64,000 nt of DNA from Elysia crispata. Its lineage: Eukaryota; Mollusca; Gastropoda; Plakobranchidae. Each line of letters starts with the position of its first letter. Within the stretch, counting starts at the first letter, position 1. Under the pieces are notes generated by a model. It ran no database searches, was not told the origin of the DNA, and worked only from the letters and a program-made list of their open reading frames with translations. Position numbers and translations under genes: made by a program. Below, one piece after another: positions 34,968 to 54,091 of the stretch. The DNA is taken from the NCBI GenBank assembly GCA_033675545.1, contig JAWDGP010001404.1:75001-139000 (forward strand), read 5' to 3'.

Positions 34968-35164
34968 TTTTTTTATCACTGCTATTCTTTCTCCTCTTAA
35001 CATGTAGAGAAATGCATAATAATCTCGCATAGCAATTGAGCAATCAGGCTGACTGTCATAGAACCAGCGCAAAGGTATGCAAATATTTCTCATAGATGGT
35101 TCCAGCCAAGACGTGGCCAATTAACATTGTTGGGGTCTCACTTTTAAAAGCTATGTCTTAGGTG

Positions 35165-35285
35165 GAGAGGAACCCTCTATGGTGTCATAGGACCACCTTG
35201 TTAGTTTTACTATCACGGGTTCATGATTTACGCCATTCATTGTTTGGGCTAGAGCCTTACCCTCTGAACCTCACCGAGACAGAAA
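35165..35285 (-). mobile_element. possible tRNA-derived SINE fragment
   Basis: The minus strand holds GAGGTTCAGAGGGTAAGGCTC, which resembles a Pol III A-box region; the B-box is poor. Offered only because a better SINE head occurs at 41.7 kb. Confidence 0.25.
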
Positions 35286-38200
35286 ATATTTTATTTTCCA
35301 CTTAACAAAACGCCCTTCTTTTATCTCATATTGAACAATCTACACAAAAAAAAAAATACAATTTAACTTTTTTTTAAATGCCCTAGGCTACAAATCGAGA
35401 ATGAAAGATAATTAGATTAATGTTCTAAAATCATTTAAATTTCTATAATCTTTTTCAGAAAAGGGCAAAATATGGGGTTGAATACTTTCCCCTGAGCGCA
35501 CGCTATTGCATCTTTCTGTGGTCTGACGGCTCAATCTAGTGTTCACATAAGCAACGCGTTTCATTGCTCCACTGTTAGATTTATTTTATATTATGCATGG
35601 AGAATAAGCTTCAGGTTGTTTCAATATATCTGTTCTGGCCATCAAATTTAAAAACTTGCATGCCCTCTTACCCTTTCTTTGTGCCGCGCTAAATTTGTGT
35701 GTATATAATTATAAGCAAATGTAGTCGATGGAAAGATCATGCGAAACTGAAGGGATTTTTTCCTTGCCGTGGTTGGTTCTTTCCTTTGCTGTCCAACACG
35801 AGGAGATTAATGGATTGCCTTTTTTTGTATAGACCATTCTTACTGCAGGATTTTTTGGCAGCCCATTCATGTTTATTCAGTTCAAAAGAAACCGGACAGA
35901 ATTTACTGAAGGCAGAAGTGTTTGAAACCGTAGTACATGTAGATATTTACGGTAGCCTACATCTAAATCAGGCGCAGCATCTCGTGACCAGTTCCTTATT
36001 TGAAATTTTAATGACGTTAGATGGGGAGCTTTAAGTTAGAAGCAAGACCTTTGTTGACCTTATAATGTAGAATACATTAAGAGATAGGCAGAGATCGCTC
36101 ATTCAGACACATTGCCAGTTTGCATTATGAGTTAATTTTTTTTTTTTTATAGTCTCTTATATTCATGAGGGAAAATAGAAAAAAATGGCAGTCAAGGTAA
36201 CCCCACTACTAATAAGATATTCATTAACAATCAAAAAGTAAACAGGTCTTTCTTTTTAGATCTATTCTTCTCAGTTTATAATATCATATGAAAGTCAAAG
36301 GTATTAATAATTAAAGAGTTGGAATGCAATTAAGTTTAAAACTGCGCAAAAAGAAGGTTTGGACGGAAATCGTAACTCTCGTTTATTCACGGGGACTATC
36401 CCAAAGGCTATCTAAACCTTTATTAATGTAATTAGCTTAGAGTATCACCGAAGTTAGAAAACCGTATTCTTTTTGCATTCTCTGATCTTACTACTCGTTA
36501 AAATAATGTAGAACAAGATATAAGGTAAAACTATCACTGCACCATAATTTATTTCAATTTTTAAATGACCTCGAGCTGACCAATTATTTCAGTTTTAATG
36601 AACTCGGTTTCCATCGTTAGAAATGAATTTTTTGCACCTGGCTAATTTTAAGCTTAATAGTGGATGTAAAAAATAATTTAAAAACATTGGCGATATCCGG
36701 TATTCAGATACTATTTAAAGAAAAAGAAACTACCCCAAAATAAAACAGTGATCCACATCATTTCATTGAATGAAATGAGAATGTAGCTTTTAAAATTGTA
36801 CTTATTTATCAGTTCTTTTTTAAAGCATGTTGTGCACGAAAACATTTCAACAAAAAGGCATTCAAAAACATAACCAGACCAAATTTATGGCTCTCCCTAA
36901 GATGAATTTTGACACTCACGCTTAAAAACAATATCTATTGCAGCATTCAACAGAATACTAGAATACGTAGGTGTACAAAAATAGTTTGAGGTAGATTATT
37001 TAAATTATTAATGTCACCTGCATAATGTGTCTGTATTCATTTGCTCCGCTTCCGTTACATAAACGCCATGTGTAACATTCCTAATGCCAGATTCCCACTC
37101 AGAGAGAGAACAAGCAACGTTAATGGTTATTAAGGTACACCCTGTTTTGTTGAGATATATCCGTGTATCTATGCATTGTACTATAATAGGCATCTTCGAT
37201 TTCTTTCTCCACTGTCTCCTCCAAAACCACTCAATACATGTACAGTGATGATGTTTACTGAATTCTGATTATTGCAATTAATTCATCGAAAATTCTTACT
37301 AAATTTGTTACAATAAACCAACTAGCATTTAATCGACTGTTCTCAGCGGTTTACAATTTTCAAAGCGGATGAGACTTTTAAAACACATAATTTAAAAAAA
37401 AAAATTTTTTTAATATTAGATCTAATATATGGAGTGAAACATAAAAGAAGAAGCTTAACGTAGTCCAGCGTAAAGAAAAAAGCGTCATGGAAAACACGTC
37501 GTTCTGTCTGAGAAATTAGTAATGATTTGATTGGTCAGTACTTTAAGAATAGCTGTCGCCTTTCCTTCAGGAGCAGCGGTTGCGAACGTAAACACCACTT
37601 CTGCTTTTCTTTTTTTTCTGCAGCGTTTTGTACTTCTGTACAGTTTTATACCTAAAAAATTAATTGTAGATTTATTGTCCTATGTGGCTTTTCTAGGTAA
37701 GTTTAACAAACCATGAAAGGCAGCCAATCATTTTAGTTCTTGCAAACAAAGCAGTGGATTTCGTTGCCCAAATTAATCTTGCATTTTACAAGTTGGAAGT
37801 TTTTATTTTCAGGTTTTATGACTATTTTTTTTAATGGCAAAGCAGAGCTTAACTAAATTCGTTCTAAACTCTTGCTTTTCAGTACTTTAAAGTTACTTGT
37901 TTTCTTCTCAAAGAACAAATAAGAACAACATGTTTGCAACAACAACAACAACAACAACAACAAAAAACGTCATTCGAACACATACCCACAAAATTACAAA
38001 CAAAAATGAGACCTAAGAATAAGTGGTTCATCATTTTAAACACGCAAAAACCTCAGGACTAAATGATTGAAACAACAGTAAATTTTGAGCCCTGAAAAGG
38101 AAAACTTTGTGACGTCACTGTAGGCTCTAAACAATCTGAAAACATTAGGGGGCAAGGCCTTGACATTTCCGAACTGCTACTGCACAAAATGTTTTTTTAA

Positions 38201-38329
38201 TACTGCATCTTTATCAGCTTGAAAATCAAATCCTTTAATAAAATAAATCAAGCTATAATATGCAGTTTCTTTCATCAGTCTACTGCTATCTATCTATCTA
38301 TATCGCCGTTCACATTCTAGTGCTCTAAC
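35286..38329. other. long AT-rich stretch without a recognised gene
   Basis: No splice-bounded coding block was recognised. The 111-residue open frame at 35699-36034 has no family features. (CAA)n lies at 37937-37962. Confidence 0.4.
37025..37146. repeat. dispersed repeat, partner at about 48135-48257
   Basis: The two segments share tccgctt, ataaac.gc, catgtgtaac.ttcctaa, agat.c, gaacaa, aacgttaatggt and gtaca.cc in the same order and orientation, at roughly 70 percent by eye. Family unknown. Confidence 0.6.
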
Positions 38330-38740
38330 TTGGACGCCTCGACTGCCTCTCGGATGGTCGCTGATAGTCTCCTCCATTGGGTTCTATATTCTGGTATTGA
38401 CCTCAGATGGTCGAGGTCGTTATTAGTGTTGAATTTTAGCTCGCCTGTTTAAGTGCGAATGAGGTCTTTGTTGATGACAAAGGGCTTGTTATGGGCCTTC
38501 CTCGAAATTTATCACCTTTAGGGGCAAAGAATGCCTCCATAGCTTTGTTTGCTGGAATGATTATACCTCGCCTCAGAATTTGTCCAAACAGGCGACACCG
38601 GCTTTCAAGGATGGTTTTAGAGATTGGTTTTTCGTTTCATTTTTTACATAAAGATTTGTTCGTTATCTTTACTAAGTATTTGATGTTAAGGATTTGTTTG
38701 ATTTGTTTTAGGTGGGATGCATCTAGTTTAGCTTCTTCTG
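38330..38740 (-). mobile_element. LINE C-terminal relic, family B
   Basis: The minus strand reads AKLDASHLKQIKQILNIKYL, NEKPISKTILESRCRLFGQI, LRRGIIIPANKAMEAFF and KFRGRP. These are the last domain motifs (LFGHILRR..PANKAM..KFRGRP) of a LINE polyprotein distinct from family A. Several stops and shifts make it a dead copy. It abuts a giant triplet tract. Confidence 0.75.
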
Positions 38741-38790
38741 TTTGTGTGAGAGACCATGACCCACAATTTTATGAAAATTGTAATTATAAT

Positions 38791-39095
<305 letters not shown>

Positions 39096-39489
39096 TCACA
39101 AGCACTCATGTGACTAGTAAATTTCGAAGAACTAGAGAACTTTTTCTTTTGACCACGAAGTCAGTTTCGCTTCAAATTTAAAAGTATAATGATGGATAAA
39201 ATATGCGACAGTTGAATATTATTATTTTGAAGTTATCGCATATGCCTACAGTGAGAAGGAGTCAGGACTAGGCCTGAGTCAAACGGGTTCGAGATTAGGC
39301 CTACAGTTCAAAAAGCCAGTGAGACAAAAATATTTTTATTAATATTATATTCTAATCATGCTTAAATCTACATTAGATTTTTTAAAGCAACAAAATTTCA
39401 TTGCATGACGCTACCCTATAATTATTATCTCTATGAAGTTTAGCTTAATTGAACAGTGTTAGCCGATAAAGTTGTTTTACTTGTAGTTT

Positions 39490-39910
39490 AGTTTAGTGGC
39501 GGGAAATCAGTCTCCGCCCCTCTAGCATTTAATTCGTTTTTATCCTATATTCTGAAAATATTGTGTTTTATGTAATGGTTTCATACACACACACACACAC
39601 ACACACATATGAGAGATCGGCATGTGCTAGTAGATTTAGCGATGGGTTTCTTGAATTCTGGGTCGGGTGTTATTTTGATTGGGGAAACGGGTTGTTCCGT
39701 TCGATAGAATTCTCTCCGGTCGGCGTTGACCCTTGTTCTAGGGAAGTTGGACGACGAAGTGGGACAAACTGGGAAACCAGGAAGTCTTTGACGGGGGACA
39801 TTGCCTTCGAGTTATAAAAGTAGAGCTCGTAAAGACCCGTTCCCAGCTCATTTTTGGAGTATCTGGAGGCCATATCAGTAGGAAGTATTGTGTGAAATTA
39901 TTATTTTGCT
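39490..39910 (+). mobile_element. LTR-like promoter repeat, partial copy
   Basis: This is homologous, in inverted orientation, to 43625-44045. Shared blocks include ggcggga, ctccgcccctctagc, cgggaaacgggttgttccgt-type sequence, TATAAA (39813) followed by gtagagctcg, and ttttggagtatctggaggcca. It looks like the U3/R part of an old LTR. It is a fragment and cannot be dated. Confidence 0.5.
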
Positions 39911-39988
39911 GGGAATCAACTCCATCAGCTTGTATTTACGTCGTCTTTGAATTAGTGCTGAAATAAATTTATCAACAAAAAAAATGGC

Positions 39989-39991
<3 letters not shown>

Positions 39992-40053
<62 letters not shown>
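39992..40053. repeat. (GA)n microsatellite
   Basis: About 31 GA units. Confidence 0.97.
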
Positions 40054-40059
<6 letters not shown>

Positions 40060-40788
40060 CAAAACAATCTAAGGGAAAAAAAAACCAAATAAGACAACAT
40101 GCAAAGATTACACTCACACGCTAACAAAAAGAAAGGGTAGACGCACAAGCTATTCATATGTTTTAAGCTTTATTAATAGATAGTAAATAATATCTGAAGG
40201 TCACAGAGGAAAAGAAATACTCATCTTTATTCTTCAAATAAGTGACTTTGTTGGATGGAAGAAACCTTTTTTCATAACAAACATACAGCCTTCATCGGAT
40301 TGTATCTTTTCACTCTCAATATTTCTTCAACCAGAGGTAATGCTAAGCTTTATTAAGACGTTTCTTTGTCAAAACGAACCTCTCAAACATACTGTAACTT
40401 TGTTCAAATCTTCCAAGTTACTTAAGTGTATCATTCTATTTTTTAAAGTTTTTTTCAGATTTTGCTAGCTTGCTGCAGCTGTTAGAATACAGCTTTCATA
40501 AGAAGACGAATACTGAAGCTTTAGCATAGGTTTTCTCTTAAACAAAATTATGGTCTCAATTGAAATCCATAATATCGAAAGCTGATATGTATGCTATCTT
40601 AAATCAAAATGCCTTATAGTGAAAACTTGCACTCTTTAGTTTTCTTATGCTAAGAAATTTTATATAATATGAACAATCAAGATAAAGATATCTAGAAGTC
40701 ACAGTGAAGTTGAAATGTCTCATGGAACCAGGTTTAATTGTGTGAAACTCCGACTCTGCAAGGTCTAACAGTTCGATGTTCTTGATGT

Positions 40789-47011
<6,223 letters not shown>

Positions 47012-47026
47012 GATATTCTCTCTTTT

Positions 47027-47035
47027 GCTTATATA
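47027..47035 (-). promoter_or_regulatory. TATA box of the cysteine-rich peptide gene
   Basis: TATATAAGC on the minus strand, about 24-30 bases before the initiator-like TCAGCC at 47013-47008. TATA promoters are usual for strongly or tissue-specifically expressed secreted-peptide genes. Confidence 0.55.
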
Positions 47036-48400
47036 GTAGTGACTTGGTCTTGCAATGCACTAGATTTCAACAGGTTGACATAAAAACTGGCATTTTCCAA
47101 TGTCGTGAAAAACAGGCACTCATAAATTGGATGGATCACACTAATAAATATTGTTCACACAATGTTAAGCCCAGGACATTTTTTCACGGGTATGCAATAT
47201 TTCAACGAGATAGACATTAAACGGTAAATATTAGACTGGAGATAAAACAAGCTGGGGTGAACTTTTTTTTTAGCTTAAATTTTCGTCCAAAGATGATTAC
47301 TCTGAGATTAAGTCTCCTTGTTTGGAACAACTGCTGGCTAAAAAGACATAAAACAAGCTGGGGCTGACATAATAATTATAGTTTTCATATTTTGAAAGGC
47401 TCCATGCTTGTACAATAGTATGTTTACAAGGTATAATTTCATTACTTTCCCTTTTATCGAAACCATTCTCAACCAATCGTAGCCACACACAAAGCAGACA
47501 TTAGTGATTTTTTTTCCCTTGCAAGCGACTACATTTATTAACAAAAGATTTATGTATACACATCAACCACTGGACAGGGCTATTGAAAACAAGATATCTT
47601 TCCTGCAATAGTTAAATAGAGGCAGACTGCCTTAGATCAATGTTAAAAGTAGAAATCTTTTATTATAAAATTATGCGGTACAAATGTCAAAATGTTTTTT
47701 TTTTTAATTTTATACGGCCTTGGCATTCGCCGATAGTCAAGCGCAGTTAACTAATTTTACGACTTTTAAATAATTCAGTCCTATAGTTGATGCAAAATAG
47801 AAAAAAAAACTGGGCAACCCAGTTTTTAAAAGTAAAAAAAAATCAAGTACAGACCAAAAACAAAACAAAAAAACAAAAAAAAAAAAAAAAAACATTTCAA
47901 ACGTTGATTTGAAAAAGTATGGAGATTTCACATTTACAGTTATTAATCTATTCTGTTTCAATATGTTCGAAGAAAAACTGCAACAAAATCGAAATCACAA
48001 GACAAAATTATGACATCCAATGAGGTAAGCTTCAACGCTCTGGCGTAGACCTCTTTCATAATGAAACAGACCACTTTGGTTTACAATAGCAATAAGACCA
48101 AAAAATATTGAATATTGAATATTTTTCAAATCATCTGAGTCTGTTTTCAACTGGTCCGCTTTCCTCATATAAACAGCATGTGTAACTTTCCTAACGCTAG
48201 ATGCTCGACCAGAGCCGGGGAACAATTAACGTTAATGGTAAGCGACGTACATCCCATTTATTAATTAGCGTCCGTCACTCTTCAATCACTTATTTACTGA
48301 TTTGCCTTTTAAAAATGATCTTGAGTTATATCCTTTTCAACTAAAGATATCATTTGAAAGTCAGAGGTTCAATATCGTCCTTTCTGTAAACACAACGCCC
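47036..48400. other. upstream region with two dispersed repeats, no gene
   Basis: This holds the partners of the repeats at 12700 (47405-47505) and 37025 (48135-48257). It is otherwise AT-rich, with A-rich runs at 47855-47892. Confidence 0.45.
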
Positions 48401-49290
48401 AGACGTGATTAATGGTACTCATGTCGGGCAAAAATGCAGGCCAGTTCATAACATTGACATGTTGTTGCAAGAAGACCTGCTCATGCTGAAACACTTGAAG
48501 ATGATGGCGCCTCAGATTTGGAACCACTATCGCCTGAAGAATTTAGTTAATGCAAGTTCGGGCATTGACTGGTCCTTGAAATCGATGTCTGCTCTCGCAC
48601 TGGTGAGTCATGCTGAAACACTTGAAGATGATGGCGTCTCGGCATTGGAACCACTATTAACAATTTAGTTAATGTAAGTTCGGGCATTGACTGATCTTTG
48701 AAATCGATGTTAAGAAGTCCGATGATGGAAACAAATGCCGCACCATATATGGAGACTGCCGCCTCCAAAACGGTCATGCTGGATGGCACAGGCGTCAGAA
48801 AAACGTTCTCCTTGTTCTCGCCTCACAAGTCTTTGACAGTCATCGTGTGCAGGTTGAATCGGCTTTCATCTCTCAGAGCAGGACTGCTTGCCTCTGTATC
48901 CGGTAGATTGATAGGTGTTGTCTTGACCATGTTAGGCGACTTGATATCTCTGGGATGTCAACACTAGCCCCACAGAGGGAATAGACCTTTAGCCCGGAGT
49001 CCTCGCCGAACAGTCATTGCGGAGACTTGACCACGTCGATCCCAAATTCCTACTGCAGTTGTACTTTTGAGGAATAGATTTCGCAGCTGGGTCCGGACAA
49101 CATGTCGGTCTTGTTCAATAGTAGTAGCACGTGGTTGCCCACTTCTTGGTCGATCATTCACACTGTCGGTTGCCCCACCACGTTAAGCATATCTTGAAAT
49201 TGTGCTGACATTACATACAGTCCATCCTGTGAGACACCAGTGTATTCAACAATCGTGCTTCAATCATACCAAGCATCTGTTTCGCTTATC
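48401..49290 (-). mobile_element. Tc1-type transposon relic
   Basis: The minus strand reads VNDRPRSGQPRATTIEQDRH (the Tc1 linker and second HTH; 49161-49095), then MTVRRGLRAKGL. Next come LRDESRFNLHTM (first catalytic Asp region, about 48880) and VLEAAVSIYGA, and finally MNWPAFLPDMSTINHVWA at about 48450. That last motif is usually WPAxSPDMNPIEHLWD. Its catalytic Glu is Asn here. Several shifts separate the blocks. I did not find the inverted repeats. Dead copy. Confidence 0.8.
48481..48714. repeat. 127-bp tandem duplication within the Tc1 relic
   Basis: Units start tcatgctgaaacacttgaag at 48481 and 48608. They share ggaaccactat, aatttagttaatg and aagttcgggcattgact, with small gaps in the second. 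Confidence 0.9.
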
Positions 49291-49639
49291 AGTACTAAGG
49301 GTCGGCATTTTGTTAGAACTGCCAAGTTGTCTCAGGAATCGTCTGATCTGTTTTTCTTGTATGTGGTCGATGCTGAGCACAAAGCTTTTCAACAAAAATT
49401 TGCTCAGCAATCACATTTCTGCTTGCAAAAGTGATGAATGAAATAAGCACTCTTTCCTCAAGACATCAAGTTTTGTCAAAATGTAAACAGCCACGTGTAG
49501 AGAGTACTTTTCTTAACTGACTCAAGCTCTTGCACAAATCTGATCGAGAAAAAAATAGTATATGTGCCATAATAACGGTTTTCAAAATCTTGCGATTTTA
49601 ATGTGCCTGATTTTATTATATAATATGTAACACGTCGGA

Positions 49640-50345
49640 AAACCAAGGTCAGGTTCAAAACCGCAGTGCTGAGGAAATCTACGCAGAGGATTCAGATGAA
49701 GTATTCCGACAGCTCATGAACGCTAAACAGAAGATCAATTTCTCACCAGCAAGCGCAATAGAGCAATGGGAAGCTGTGGGTAGCAAAAGGGTCCGATAAC
49801 TGGACAAACTTATCGGGAAGAACATTATCTACCAAACATGTCTAAATAAATTTGGGGATAAACAACATCAAGTCAGAAGAAAACCTAAGAAAAGTAGAAG
49901 GCATCGAGAAATGTTACCTTTACGCAAGCAGAAGAAAAATCTGAAGAAACAGATGAAATCTGCCACTGAAGAAAAGTAAAAATGGGCTGCAGGAATTTGG
50001 CGAGGTATGAAGGCGAGACACTCAGCAGTGAGAAGAGCAGAATTCGCAAGGAAGAGGCGAAGTCAAAAGAAAAAGTACCAGGAACGCTTTTTCAAAGCTT
50101 ATATCCATTTCAGTCCGCAAGACAACTATTCTAGCAATCAAGATCAGGTTTCCTTTCAGTTGTGAAAAAACAGCTTGAGACCCACCTGAGAAAAACTTAC
50201 TCTGACTAGGATAGAGAAATACCTTTAAGTGAACCTTCAGGTCTGGTGTGACCAGATGCTCCCGGAGAAGAATTCAATAACAAACCTCCAAGCTTAAACG
50301 AAGTCAAAGCAAGAGCCTAGTCAGTTCCAGGGCCCAATGGTGTGT
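49640..50345 (+). mobile_element. LINE polyprotein relic up to the start of the RT domain
   Basis: The plus strand reads AEEIYAEDSDEVFRQLMNAK, then LDKLIGKNIIYQTCLNKFGD, then basic Lys/Arg-rich stretches. It ends with LNEVKARA and VPGPNGVSYLL, the AxSAPGPNGVxY motif that opens the reverse-transcriptase domain of many LINEs. Stops and a shift break it and the catalytic RT core is absent. This is an old fragment. Whether it belongs to family A or B cannot be judged, since the parts do not overlap. Confidence 0.65.
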
Positions 50346-51640
50346 CTTATCTACTCTAATCTTATAATTAACTTAAAACGTCATGGTGGTGCTGGCCCAA
50401 CTCAATGCACTGTCTGCGGAAAGCTGTGGCTTTATAATAGAGATTGGAAAAGTACAAAATTATTTTAAAAGTTTATTGAATTTGAAAGAAACATTAGATT
50501 CATTTAAAATAGGTTTCGCACAACATAGTGTATATCAATGAAAGAAATCGAACAACCCTTTACTTTCCCTAATTTGTTTTTAGATACGTTTTAACGCTAT
50601 AAGAAATCTGTGAATTTTCGCATTAAATGCATATAACTAATGTTTAAAAAAAATCTGTAGATAGATTTCGATTTTACAGAGTTATCTAACTTGTCTTCTT
50701 AGCAGTGCTACTTTACGCAGTTTTTTTCCCTGGACTTCATGAGCCTTTAATCGAGCGTTTCAAGAGGGTGTTTAATTAGATTAAAAATAGCCCTTAGGAA
50801 GAAACACAAACAAACAAACAGAAAACAGAAGACAATGTTATGAAACAAACAAACAAACAAAAATTTAAGAAAAAAAATAAAAACTTATACATCTACGTGC
50901 TTGAGTTCAACCTGTATGCTATTGTATGTGATACCCATGAACATTTCTAATTCAGTTGTTCAATGAATTTGACTAATTATTGACCTGTCTCAGCCTTATT
51001 TTCTCTTTTATTTCCTTTTAGATCTTTTCTTGGTCAGTACTCTTATAATTGTAATACATTTACATTTATTCTTTTACAGCTGTCAGTTTGATCATTATCT
51101 CCATCACCTATGATTCAGATTGCTTCTCTTTTCTATCCAACCATCATCACAATCATTATCATCATTAGCAGCATCATTACATTAGCATCAGCAAATTATT
51201 CATTTCAAAAACAATTATTTATATCCTCCGTCTCCCAGCCATTAAAAGCTTCATGTTTCACTTAAACACCATCGTGGTCGTCATCATGAAAGTCATAATC
51301 GCGAAGATCATCATCATGATAAAACTATAATCATCATCATCATCATCATACCGTCATTAACTCATCATCACTATCAATAGCAGCACTCTGCTATCACTTT
51401 CGCTATTCATTTCATTGCCTGCACTTGAAATTTTATTTTGTATTTCGTAACTTTTTTATTTGACTTGATTTTTACTATACTGCATTTCAAATGTGATGAT
51501 GATGATGATCATCATCATCATCATTGCCACCCCGATCCTTCTCTTCTGGACTAAATCAGCTAAAACAGCTCAGAAGAGACCTGTACCAGTACGGCACAGC
51601 CTGCTGAGCAGGGGGCATCGGCAGAATGCGAATAATAAAA
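50346..51640. other. AT-rich, (ATC)n-flavoured stretch without a gene
   Basis: A short phrase, KRHGGAGPTQCTVCGKLW, at about 50368-50425 resembles one half of a zinc finger but has no partner. From 51100 to 51530 loose ATC/ATG triplets abound. No exon was recognised. Confidence 0.4.
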
Positions 51641-51940
51641 CAGACATGTCCACTCTCACACAGACATGTCCACTCTCACACAGACATGTCCACTCTCACA
51701 CAGACATGTCCACTCTCACACAGACATGTCCACTCGCACACAGACATGTCCACTCTCACACAGACATGTCCACTCTCACACAGACATGTCCACTCTCACA
51801 CAGACATGTCCACTCTCACACAGACATGTCCACTCTCACACAGACATGTCCACTCTCACACAGACATGTCCACTCTCACACAGACATGTCCACTCTCACA
51901 CAGACATGTCCACTCGCACACAGACATGTCCACTCCCACA
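51641..51940 (+). repeat. 20-bp minisatellite, 15 copies
   Basis: There are fifteen exact-length copies of cagacatgtccactctcaca. Variants cactcgcaca occur at units 5 and 14, and cactcccaca at unit 15. Since 20 is not a multiple of 3 and the unit has no stop in any plus frame, all three plus frames stay open and each encodes the same 20-residue cycle (TDMSTLTQTCPLSHRHVHSH). The minus strand has stops. Confidence 0.98.
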
Positions 51941-53089
51941 CAGAGAGTCACTTCGGTCAAACCAAGGCCAGGCGAGAATCAGACCGACATCTTGAGTAGT
52001 TCGAACCTAAAACAGATACGGTGTTGATCAATCAAGGCAAGCTCTATGGACACGTATAAATATCATCTAAAACCATTCAGGAATGAAGGTTTCTGAAGCC
52101 ATTGTTTAAAATTCTTTTGACGTTGCAGCTCTAAAATGCGAAGTTTAAAAAAAAAAAGATTCATCAAATTATTAAAAATGCACAGAAAAACTGAAGCTAG
52201 TATAACCATTAAGTAAATGATGCCTCTCTGATTTACAGAAATTTCAACCTTGGTATAGATTCGATATGACTTTAACAAGTATAACTGAGATTAATTTTAT
52301 CTGCATTAAAGCGGGTAGGGGAGCAAAGGTGGCACTTGAGACTTAAATCAGAAATTATTGTTACCTGGAAGTCGTTAATGCTCATACGTCAAATATATGA
52401 CTTGGCCTCTATAAATGTGTTTTCTTTATCAACATCTAAAATTTGGGTGCTATGAAAGTGGCGGGCAAGTCAGATTTTTGGCTTTTTTTTTTTTTAAACA
52501 CTAGGTTTCTAACAGTTATCAAAAGTTACCAATTTCTCCAAAGTCATTTTACATACGTTTGAGGCCCTTGAAAATTGGCGGAAAATGTGAAAATATTTCC
52601 AGTTTATATATAAAGAAAAAAAGATCCTAAATAAAAACAACAAAAACTTCTTTTTGTTTACACACCGTAGAGTACGGAATTTTTTTGTGTGCAACATATC
52701 AAGACAAATCCTAAGGTAAACGGGAAGTTCCTCAGATTAAATTTTGCAAAAAAAAATATTTTTGCAAAATTCTGAAAAGATGATTAAGAATCAATCATCA
52801 TCCTGTCTTTTGTCAGCAGTGAAAAATTTTACGAAAAAGTATTTACAAGCTGCAATATTATGGCAACATTAGGGTGGTAGCGTAACGCCAAATAGAAAAC
52901 GCGGACGAGGTATTTTCAAAACAAAACTGTAAATCACCTGCGTATAAAATTTATGAAATTCTTTAGTTTACGATGTTCTACTACACTTAAGTATTAGATC
53001 ATCGCTTACACTATGTTTTACTAATGAGTCCAACACTACCACAGTCATTGCCAAATGCTACTCCTACTATAACTACTTGTACTTCTACA
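51941..53089. other. AT-rich stretch without a recognised gene
   Basis: The first 70 bases (cttcggtcaaaccaaggcca and onward) are of more balanced composition. Nothing else was recognised. Confidence 0.4.
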
Positions 53090-53095
53090 ACTACA

Positions 53096-53148
<53 letters not shown>

Positions 53149-53269
53149 AACTATTACCACTACTACCATTGCCACTATTACCACTATCACCATCACAACT
53201 ACTACTTCCACTACCCGCTACTACAGCCACAGCCACTACTACTACTACTGCTACTACTACTACTACTAA

Positions 53270-53300
<31 letters not shown>

Positions 53301-53304
53301 ACTG

Positions 53305-53364
<60 letters not shown>

Positions 53365-53394
53365 TTACTGCTGCTGCTGCTACAACTACTACTT

Positions 53395-53468
<74 letters not shown>

Positions 53469-53505
53469 GCTACCGCTACTTCTATAACTACTGCAACTAC
53501 GGCTA
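53090..53505. repeat. mosaic (ACT)n/(GCT)n triplet tract
   Basis: About 415 bp of ACT units are interrupted by GCT, ACC and TTC variants. Several frames are open on both strands purely because of the repeat. Confidence 0.96.
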
Positions 53506-54032
53506 CAGCTATCAACTGCTAAATCTTAGCAGATAAGATTAATTCAAAAATGTATTTTTTTTTTCGCATTTATGATAAGGAGAAACAACTTCAGCGTATC
53601 TTTTTATCCCAATCTGAAGACATTGAATTATTTATATTTGTTTATAATTTGAACATAACCAATCTAAAGAACTCTGCGTGATTTAAAATTTGTTTTCAAA
53701 TTTCCTCACACCCCAAAGCGATTTGTTAAACGTAGGCTGTTTCATGAGTTTTTGCTGCTCACCCTTCACGATGAATGAGGCAATGGCCTCACGTTAGCTG
53801 TAAGAAAAAAAATCTTTTTTCCTCAATTTTAGTTTCACTTTTATTGATCTAAACTTTCGTCCCCAAAAATTAACTACTTGTCAGCTCTGTTTAATTTGGT
53901 ATACATTATTCTTTAGGTAAACCGTGTCCAATTTTTAACGCCGAGTTTCATCCTAGGATTAGTAACCATTCGTGCAGAGCTTGAATAATAATAATGTCAT
54001 ATGTCTGATCTAGTTCACGATGCATTCATTTG

Positions 54033-54091
<59 letters not shown>

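Noticed and set aside
35699-36034. 111-residue plus-strand open frame
   Set aside because: No domain, signal peptide, splice site or repeat relation; length is within chance for 64 kb.
51641-51940. CRISPR-like array
   Set aside because: Units are contiguous with no spacers, and the DNA is animal.
51493-52027. Three overlapping plus-strand frames of 109-168 residues
   Set aside because: Fully explained by the stop-free 20-bp minisatellite. I keep the repeat as a finding but do not call a gene.
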